Both the position numbers and the translations under genes were made by a program. From Bactericera cockerelli (taxonomy: Eukaryota > Arthropoda > Insecta > Hemiptera > Triozidae): a stretch of DNA of 64,000 nucleotides. Positions 56,078-64,000 of the stretch are shown here, one piece after another. The first letter of the stretch is position 1. Each line of letters begins with the position of its first letter. The notes beneath the pieces are model-generated. The model was not told where the DNA came from. It did not search any database and saw nothing but the letters and a program-made list of their open reading frames with translations. Location of the stretch: NCBI GenBank assembly GCA_024516035.1, contig CM044961.1, positions 8,995,105 through 9,059,104 of the forward strand. Reading direction: 5' to 3'.

Positions 56078-57926
56078 CAGGGTGTCCCGTATACAGATGC
56101 AAATATTTTGAGGGTAGGTTCAGCCCACCGTGGACTATCATATGAGCGAAACTTGCAGTGGGGCATTTTGCTTCGTTAAAGAGTTATGGCCAAATCCCTG
56201 TTTTTCCCACAGGTCTAGAGGTCACTTGGATCGATGCACGTTTTTAAAGAAATGATAGCCAGTAAGTAATTTTTGACTTCATGTATGGATAGTCATGCAT
56301 ATTTCCTTTGAAATGCAGTTGGTTGCATAAAAAAATATTGAAAGACCACAGAGATATTTAATCATAAGTTCAATACTTTTCTAAAATTTGATTTTTCCCT
56401 GTTTTCCCTTTCGTGAATTTAGAGTACTTCTACAATTGCAATTCTGCGTATCACTAGTTAAAAAAATACCCTATTATGTTTAATTTTATAAAAAAGAAAG
56501 CTCATTTATATTACTTTAAAGATCATGGAACGCAGTACACACAAAGCTCAAAAAACACTTCTGAATCATGATGGAAAATTCAAAGTTGGCTGAATTTTAA
56601 CAGAATTGGCGCGTAATTTGAGGTATAAATACACTGCCCTGGGATGTTTAACAGAGGGAAATTGATCATTCACAGTGGTCGGTCGGTGTGAATTTTTATG
56701 TGAATGGGGTTACGGGGTCACAGGTTTATCATGAGGAAAAATGAGAGAGGCTGCAACGAAAGCAGCAACCAGTGGTGTAATTATGGAAAAAGAATACACA
56801 TGGAGAAAGACTCTGCGCTACCAACAAAAATTATGATTTTATTTTTAGAAGTAAAATTAAAAATATCATTTTTGTGTTTATCACAATCATGATATCAAAA
56901 ACATAACAAATAGTGCCGAAAATTAACCTTGGGTAAAACTCGAACATCCAACCTTAAGGTTATTATTATTAATACTTTATTTTTATTTTATAAACAATTG
57001 GACCAAGCTTTATTTACATTTTTTTTTTTTTTTTTTTTTACAATGAACATGGTAACAATTTGTGAAATAAATATAAACAAAGACTGATCAAGGGTGGTGA
57101 TACAGTGATACATGTTTGTAGTTTATTGATAAACTACAAACATGATACATTCTGCAACATAGGACATGAAATGAAAAGAACCCAAAAGAATATGTATAGC
57201 GAACCAAGGGCGAGGTTTAAAGCTTGTGGCTTTCTCTTCCACCGAACAAATTGATCGCCTTGTTATTTTAACAGAACTATTAGATTTGATTGATATAGTT
57301 AGTTAATAGAACTAATTGTACTCAGAAAATTTTCATTTATAACTTGCAGTTGAAACAAAAATAGTCACACAGACCGCTTCAGGCATCGAGTGTTCTTCAA
57401 AATGCAATAGCGCCCAGATTCAAAATTTGAAAGATGTGTTTCTCTCCTTCTGGTGCCGTTTGATAAGGCGTATCTCATTCGTTCCTTCACGCGTCTGAAA
57501 GAACTTTGTATTTATTGAAACAAAATAACAAAGGGTATTTTTTTACCTAGTGATACGCAGAATTGCAATTGTAGAAGTACTCTAAATTCACGAAAGGGAA
57601 AACAGGGAAAAATCAAATTTTAGAAAAGTATTGAACTTATGATTAAATATCTCTCTGGTCTTTCAATATTTTTTCATGCAACCAACTGCATTTCAAGGGA
57701 AATATGCATGACTATCCATACATGAAGTCAAAAATTACTTACTGGCTACCATTTCTTTCAAAACGTGCATCGATCTAAGTGACCTCTAGACCTGTGGGAA
57801 AAACAGGGATTTGGCCATAACTCTTTAACGAAGCAAAATGCCCCACTGCAAGTTTCGCTCATATGATAGTCCACGGTGGGCTGAACCTACCCTCAAAATA
57901 TTTGCATCTGTATACGGGACACCCTG
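56078..57926. mobile_element. 1.85-kb CAGGGTG hairpin element, copy B only
   Basis: Ends cagggtgtcccgtatacag and its complement. Arms of about 395 bp (56078-56473 and 57533-57926) differ at a few bases only. TA on both sides; the empty site in copy A (30067-30072) has one TA. The core of about 1.06 kb holds no transposase frame, but has ggtataaatac at about 56621, a T run (57021-57040) and a perfect 15-bp stem with a 4-base loop at 57111-57144. Confidence 0.92.
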
Positions 57927-58509
57927 TATAAATACTTTCTAGTGTATTTGTATGGTATCAGGCATCAGGTGCATATAAGAAATATACATATACTTGTAAT
58001 ATACCCAAGTATATATTATGGTGTATAGATACTGTATAAGTGTATAACTGTATACATATAAGTTCAAAAGTATCTTTGAAAGATCTACCTGCCTCTTAAA
58101 AGCTTGTCTCGTGTAATGTTCGTCATTTGGAACATGTGTTTTTCGATGTGAGAGCTTTTTGGAAACTTTTCTTCCAGAATAGTGATTGGTGAGAATTTCG
58201 TGCCATGAAAACGATCATCAGCTGCTAGTAATGAAATAATAGAAGGGTGAATATTTTCCTTTTTTGGCGCGGGGGGGGGGGGGGGGCTTTAGGGAATAGC
58301 AGTGAACTGATCAAATACATTGAGAGGCACAGCTGTCAAGGTCTTGACTTCTTGAGACTCTACATCAGAGGAAAGGTTTTTGATTTGCCTGCAAATAAGG
58401 ACTCTAAGCCTTCTTCTTCTCATTGTGTATTCAAAATGTAATCTCCCAGATATTGGCTGGATAAAAACAGCGCAGCTTCAAAAGTTTGTTTCATGAGAGT
58501 TTCTATTAT
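57927..58509. other. no gene seen; long G run
   Basis: Partner of 30070-30654; about 18 G from 58271. Confidence 0.5.
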
Positions 58510-58895
58510 AAAAAAGAAGAAGAAGAAGTGGATGATGATGCCTGGGAAGGAGAGAGAGGGAGAGGGAGAGAGAGATAGTAATAGAGAGAGAGAGAAAGAT
58601 AAAAGGAGGGAGAAAGAGAGAGGGAGAGAGAGATAGAAAGAGACAGAGAGAGAAACAGAAAGAGAGAGTAGCAGAAAGAGGATGGAGAGTAAGAAGGAGA
58701 GAGAGAGAGAAAGAGAGAGAGAGGAGCAGGAAGAGAAGAGAGAGTAAGAAAGAAAGAGAGAGAGAGAAGGAGAGAATGAGAGAAAGAAAGAAAAGAAGGA
58801 GGAGTAGAAAGAGGAGGATGAGAAGGAAGAGGAAGGAAAGGAAGGAGAAGGAGAAGAGGAAGAGGAGGAGGAGAAGGAGGAGAAGAATAAACGAA
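58510..58895. repeat. GA-rich tract (copy B)
   Basis: Partner of 30655-31025. The minus-strand Ser/Leu-rich 141-codon frame is an artefact of it. Confidence 0.9.
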
Positions 58896-59349
58896 AAAGG
58901 CAGCTTTGAAGCTACTTAATATTTCAGACAAATACTTGGGTAAAATGATGAAACTTGCCTTAAAGTTTGATCACATTTTTCTTGCAAAAGAAAAAGTTTT
59001 CTACCCTGAAGAAGATTCCAAAATTTTCTCAAGATATTTTCTGTTCAAATTTTTTTGTGTCAGGAAAATATTTTCTATTCTTTACTTCTCTTTCTCTCTA
59101 TCTATCTCATCCTCCTTCATATCGAAATCATCATCATCATCATCTGATTTAGATAATAATCTAAAGCCTGAATAAAGTGGATAAAGTCGAAATGAAGAGC
59201 GAAATGAATAGACAAAAATCGATAACTTAAGTCATTGCTAAGCATCGGTTTTCCCCATCTGAGACAGTGCGCAGTCCGAAACTTAGCGCCACAAAAATAT
59301 CACAAAAACGTTTATTATTATTTTCTCCCTAAGTATAGATTTAGCTTTA
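58896..59349. other. no gene seen
   Basis: Partner of 31026-31487. The CT array of copy A is reduced to a short tatctatct stretch. Confidence 0.5.
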
Positions 59350-59557
59350 ATAATAATAATAACATCACCTTATTTATACTGCCTGATTAGGACTATTCAG
59401 TCCCATTATTCCAGCAGTAAGCCCAAGACGTATTATTATGTTGGTCAAAATCCCAAGTGGGAGGATGACTTGTCTTGTCCCGGCTGGGTTTCGAACCCGC
59501 GACCTCTGCAATCTCTGGTTTCACACAGTGCCGTCTTTACAACTGAGCTACCGGGAC
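59350..59557 (-). mobile_element. SINE family T1 (copy B)
   Basis: Inverted full copy, partner of 31488-31694, again followed by a second T1 body fragment. Confidence 0.88.
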
Positions 59558-59906
59558 AGACCATTATTCCAGCAGTAAGCCCATGACGTATTAACTTTTA
59601 ATGGAAAAATGGAACGCAAAATCCCCACGCTATACAGTTCTGGCATCCAGTCTACCATAGAAAGCAAGTTGGCACTCATCATTTTTCTCATTTGCCTGTG
59701 AGAGACAGAGGGATAGCAATTTTCCACAGCACTCAGCACAAATTTCATTCAATGCTGATGACGATTTTCTCTTTCAAAGGAAATAGAGCTTTCTTTGTTT
59801 AGTTAAATAAAAGAAAAGAAATTTAGAATTAACATGGTACGTTTAAACTAATGAAAAATAGAGTAGTGAAGTCAGGTGGACTAAATGTAGGGCACAATAT
59901 CTTTTT

Positions 59907-60112
59907 GCCGACCTCCGTGGCTCAGTGGTTAAGAGCATTGTTTACTGACCCGGAGGTTGCGTGTTCGAATCCCGGCTGAAGCAGAAAATGCCGACTGAAT
60001 TTTTTCGTTTCCGAAAAGCTATGGATGTATAATTGTATGTGTAGATGTAAAGTGCTCTGATGTAATGCGAAAGCGATTCCGGGTCAAAATAACCTTTGAA
60101 AAGCATTATGTT
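59907..60112 (+). mobile_element. SINE family T6 (copy B)
   Basis: Partner of 32028-32235, with a slightly better head (cgacctccgtggctcagtgg, gcgtgttcgaatccc). Confidence 0.82.
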
Positions 60113-60269
60113 TTACTGTAGAGAAGATAATTATTGCATTTCCACTAGTGTTAACTGAACTAATAGAACATAATATTATTATAAGACAATTAGCTAGTAA
60201 AAAGAAATCAGTTAAGGAATTTGTTCTCTGTAATTAGCTATTTGCGTTTGTTTAGTGTCAGCATAATCT

Positions 60270-60487
60270 GTCCCGGTAGCTCAGTGGTAAAGGCGGCACT
60301 CTGTGAATCCACAGGTTCCAGAGGTCGTGGGTTCGAAACCCAGCCGGGGTATGACAAGTTATCCTCCCATTTGGGATTTTTACCACATAATAATATGTCT
60401 TGGGCCTACTGCTGGAATATTGGGACTTTAATAGTCCTTATCGGGCAGTATAAATAAGGCGATATTATTATTATTATTATTATTTAT
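60270..60487 (+). mobile_element. SINE family T1, copy B only
   Basis: Complete copy with intact A and B boxes, T1 body and ATT tail. At the matching place in copy A (about 32320) there is only an A run, so this insertion separates the copies. Confidence 0.88.
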
Positions 60488-61340
60488 TATGTATTGTCAT
60501 ATCACTCATAGACAATAACTCATTATACAGCCACCAATTTTCACTGTGTATGAACAAAAAAATAAGTATAAATTACTAGTTTTATATTTTGAATTTAAAA
60601 TAAGTTTTTTAATTAATCTATTAGCTAATATTATATACACAAGGATACTTAAGAACAATCTATCGTCTGATACTCAAGCTCTTTATAGATCGGTATGAAA
60701 ACATTGTGGGTCCTATATTTTGTCCACTTCACCAAACCAAAAAAAAAGGAAAATGTCATTTGTGAAAATTTATTTTAATACAAACAAAAGAAAACAAAAG
60801 AGAATTCCGGAAAATTTTCTGCTCACTCATGGCTCAGATCTTTTCTATTTTATTTTATAAAATTAAACTGGAGGAAAAGAAAGCGCTTTCTAACCCAGAA
60901 GTTAATTCGGCGAAAAGGAAAATGGCAAATTGGGCTGTCATTAGAGTCTTTATGTCCTTTTGGGTTTCTGGAACATTACCTACTCTGAGAAATTCATGGA
61001 CAGATGGGAGGAAGAGGAAGGGAAAGAAAAATATGAGAAGAAATCTCTAGCGTAGATAATTTTGTTTCATTTGGAAAGTATTGGAAAGGGAACAAACAAA
61101 TTTTGAATTTCTATGGTACCGATATGTGGGATGTGATAGATATTAATTTAATCAACTACCTTAGTTCTCAATCATTAGAGTTATAGACCTGAGAATTAGC
61201 TGATTAAGAAAAAAAATTAGACAATTTTCTGAATATGTTTAAAATATGTATGTATAAGAAAAAAGAAGAAAAATCAATCAATTAATGTTTAAAAACACAA
61301 TAAAATAATAACTACATTATAATATATGTATTATAATATA
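60488..61340. other. no gene assigned
   Basis: Partner of 32330-33140, with the 73-codon frame at 60829-61050 discussed under 32236-33391. Confidence 0.4.
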
Positions 61341-61478
61341 ATACCGTGTCCGGAGACAACCGATCACGGCATTACCTCATTCAGCGTATTGCAATTGCTA
61401 TACAGAGACGTAATGCTGTGAGTATTAGAGGAACTCTTCCAATTTCTGAAAAATTGGAAGAAATCTTTTATTTGTAAG
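61341..61478 (+). pseudogene. protein-like fragment, unknown family, copy B only
   Basis: A 44-codon open stretch ends at a TAA at about 61475: DNRSRHYLIQRIAIAIQRRN, then AVSIRGTLP, then EKLEEIF. The amphipathic basic pattern looks like a real protein C-terminus, perhaps of a transposon protein, but I do not recognise it. No ATG is in frame nearby. Confidence 0.3.
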
Positions 61479-61643
61479 ATGTTCAAAAAATATATATGAC
61501 GTAAGTTTTATTCCAAGCATCAGCGAAATGGAATCGAACCTGTGGATATAGAGAACTGGATACATATACCTAGAAAAAACCTGTATATACGAGAAAAAAA
61601 ATTTGGTCCCTTATTGGGTTCTCTTATAACCCGATTTGGCTGT

Positions 61644-61818
61644 AATAACAATAATATCGCCTTATTTATACTGCCTGATTGAGACTACTAAAGTCCCATT
61701 ATTCCAACAGTAAGCTCAAGACATATTATTATGTGGTAAAAATCCCAAATGGGAGGATAACTTGTCATGTCCCGGTTGGGTTTCGAACCCACGACCTCTG
61801 GAATCACTGAGCTACCGG
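61644..61818 (-). mobile_element. SINE family T1, head partly deleted
   Basis: Inverted; the body is intact but the head jumps from ggtcgtgggttcgaaaccc to gctcagtg, losing the anticodon arm. Copy B only. Confidence 0.8.
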
Positions 61819-62046
61819 TAATAGTAGTTAATTGAACTCATATGTGGTACAGCTGAGTGCTGACATAAATTCTAGAGTTGTACAACTTATCTATTCTACT
61901 TGGTCCGATAGATGCGAGGAAACAAGATCCGATAAACGCGGGGAAATAGTTTCCATGCATGAACTCTGCGTCGCTCATCTTATCCTTCCACAAGAAGTAG
62001 TCGATATTGAATACTTTGATGCAGTTGTTCTCAAAGTTGCATTAAT

Positions 62047-62244
62047 AATAATAATATCGCCTTATTTATACTGTACGAGTAGGACTATCAAAATCCCATT
62101 ATTCCAGCAGTAAACCCAAGACATATTATTATGTGGTAAAAATCCCAAATGGGAGTATAACATGTCTCGGCCGGGTTTCGAACCCATGACCTCTTTAATC
62201 TCTGGATTCACAGAGTGCCACCTTTACCACTGAGCTACCGGGAC
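62047..62244 (-). mobile_element. SINE family T1 (copy B)
   Basis: Partner of 35065-35267, nearly identical. Confidence 0.88.
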
Positions 62245-62611
62245 AGACAATATTGTGCGGCGTTCCGTAAGATCTATTCTAGGGACCGTATTTATCTATT
62301 TGACACCTTAGTGGACGAATTTCTCATGTAAATTCTATATTTTGCTGTCAAATCAGTGAAATAAATGGCTCCACCTGGTTTTTTGCTTTGAATGTAACAG
62401 ATTTCTTCCTCAGAGATTTCTGGCAAACTTGGCTATCAATCTGCAATTCTCTGCAATTATATCACATTATCAAAAAATACGCTAATGACTTAATTAACCG
62501 AACACAGTGAGGGAGCGAAGCGACCTCACCAAGTGAGTTTTTGTTTTAACTTTGTCTATATGACTGTATGTCTGTCAAACCTAATGAATTAATTATTCAT
62601 CATCATCATAG
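62245..62611. other. no gene seen; short palindromic word
   Basis: Contains gtgagggagcgaagcgacct, an imperfect inverted repeat, at about 62508-62530, in a piece absent from copy A. Confidence 0.5.
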
Positions 62612-62960
62612 GGTGGCGTCATCGTGAACGATGGTAGCCAGACAGTGGAAGAATGATTCAGAACTTCTACCACTGTCTTTACAAGGAGGCTGATAATTGA
62701 CAAGGGCCCCCAGAACCAAGCCAATGCTGGTCTACTCCCTGCTTATAGTCCCCCAGCCAGACTGCTGGTCTACTCTCTGTTTATAGTACCCCAGCCAGAC
62801 TGCTGCGTTCTACTCCCTGTTCATAGTCCCCCAGCCAGACTGCTGCGTTCTACTCCCTGTTTATAGTCCCCCAGCCAGACTGCTGGTTCACTCCCTGTTT
62901 ATAGTCCCTCAGCCAGACTGCTGGTCTACTCCCTATTTGTAGTCCCCCAGCCAGACTTAC
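62612..62960 (+). mobile_element. repeat family T7 with 38-40-bp tandem tail (copy B)
   Basis: T7 start (gtggcgtcatcgtgaacgat) then about six tandem units of tatagtcccccagccagact plus gctggtctactccctgt. Copy A has only two or three such units. Confidence 0.7.
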
Positions 62961-63505
62961 AAGCGTATACAATCAACGTATACAGTCAACTACAAAAATT
63001 CAGAAGTCTCAGAGAACGACCACATCTCAGGAACCACTTGAAGACCACTCCTAAAACCGGACACTTCTCTCGGCAATGCCACCTCAGAGGTTCAACCTCC
63101 AACCCGTCAACCCAAAGACTCAGCGCCATAAACTGTTCATTTTTATACCAGCTGTCAAACCGTTTGACCAAGAAGACTCTCCGAGGAATTAATAAATTTC
63201 AAAATACGATTTTTTTCTTCTGAAATATCTCAGACTTTAATGAAGAACACGGGAAAAGATTTCATTTTGTCATTTTTTAACTCTTTTTTTTTCTGTCATT
63301 TTTTTTAAACTCTACTCTCACTTCTGATTTCAAATATCTCTAATAAATTTACCCGTGAGTTTTTTATGTTTATGTAAATTTTCTGAGTATACTTCCCAAG
63401 TATATAAGTATGGCCATATTGGTAGATAGATAAGTGTACATTATAAGAATGTAGTACAATGGATATACAGTACACAATATCTATGTATTATCTATATTTT
63501 TTTAA
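62961..63505. other. no gene assigned; empty Mutator-like site
   Basis: Partner of 35990-36539. ATTATCTAT occurs once (63487-63495), where copy A has a 728-bp insertion. Confidence 0.6.
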
Positions 63506-63802
63506 GATCAGTGTTTCACAGTCATTTTTATTTCGTAGCCATGAAACAGGAGCTACTGTAGACGCTTGTGGTCTGTGTTGTAGCCTGCCCATCCCGTAGT
63601 ATGCCTCCCCTCTGATGGGCGAAAAGTGACACAATACTTCCCAAATAGGTGCTGGGCCAACACGAGCGCACCGGAAGGTATCTCTTACAAACAACTGTAA
63701 CTAAATTAGGAATACAATTTTTGTATTGTATACACGGGGGATCGAACCCGGAACCTTCCTCATGGCAAGCGACTGCTTAACCACTGAGCTAATCGCGCGC
63801 GA
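63506..63802 (-). mobile_element. SINE family T2 (copy B)
   Basis: Full-length inverted copy with head at right (ggatcgaacccggaa, cttaaccactgagctaatcg). Copy A's partner has an internal deletion. Confidence 0.85.
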
Positions 63803-64000
63803 TGAATTAAGATTGTTCTGATCAGATGTAACATCATCTTATGTTGTTTCCATACGTTTTTGTATGTATGTATTAGTATATCTCTATACAAATAGACTCC
63901 ACCTAAAAATCGGAGAGTTAAAGTTTTTCAACGTGATAATTAAGTAACCATAGCTTAATTGCACCTTTTAGTTGTAATTACTATTTAAAATAATTCTTTG

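Larger units (their letters stand above)
48154..64000 (+). repeat. segmental duplication, copy B
   Basis: Collinear with 16854-37665, mostly at high identity by eye. Private to B: the hairpin element 56078-57926, a short piece at 53895-53965, and 61330-61500. Both copies face the same way, and the spacer between them includes the assembly gap. Confidence 0.93.

Overview
This is a gene-poor, repeat-dense stretch of an AT-rich animal genome, most likely an insect. I found no intact host protein-coding gene, no true tRNA or rRNA gene, no operon and no CRISPR. Evidence for an insect-like eukaryote: a complete non-LTR retrotransposon with a two-ORF layout, tRNA- and 5S-headed SINEs, hAT and TA-inserting DNA elements, long CT/AC and GA microsatellites, a 100-base scaffold gap, and frequent TAGGTACCTA-like text of the kind seen in some hemipterans. 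The species cannot be fixed from the sequence alone.

Layout. 1-4506: AT-rich DNA with SINEs, microsatellites and a small hAT MITE. 4507-10593: a full-length minus-strand LINE between 13-bp target-site duplications; ORF1 is intact, and ORF2 is interrupted by a 441-bp hairpin element that inserted at a TA. 10594-16853: SINEs, a perfect 33-bp minisatellite (12012-12596) and a hAT MITE carrying two nested SINEs. 16854 to about 37665 (copy A) and 48154-64000 (copy B): two direct copies of one 16-21 kb segment, each with private insertions. About 37665-48153: the spacer, with microsatellites, a hairpin element broken by the assembly gap, and a 64-bp satellite that ends at the start of copy B.

The main interest is the mobile-element biology. 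At least four elements, and probably five, have CAGGGTG-type ends, TA flanks and long inverted arms but unrelated interiors. Because copies A and B are aligned paralogues, four insertions have an empty site in the other copy, which gives exact boundaries and target-site duplications: hAT 20280-21977 (8 bp), hairpin 27695-29346 (TA), hairpin 56078-57926 (TA) and a Mutator-like element 36540-37267 (9 bp). SINE families are labelled T1-T7 (tRNA-like heads, or unknown for T7) and 5S; these labels are mine. Whether A and B are a real segmental duplication or two haplotypes joined in error by the scaffold is open; the gap lies between them.
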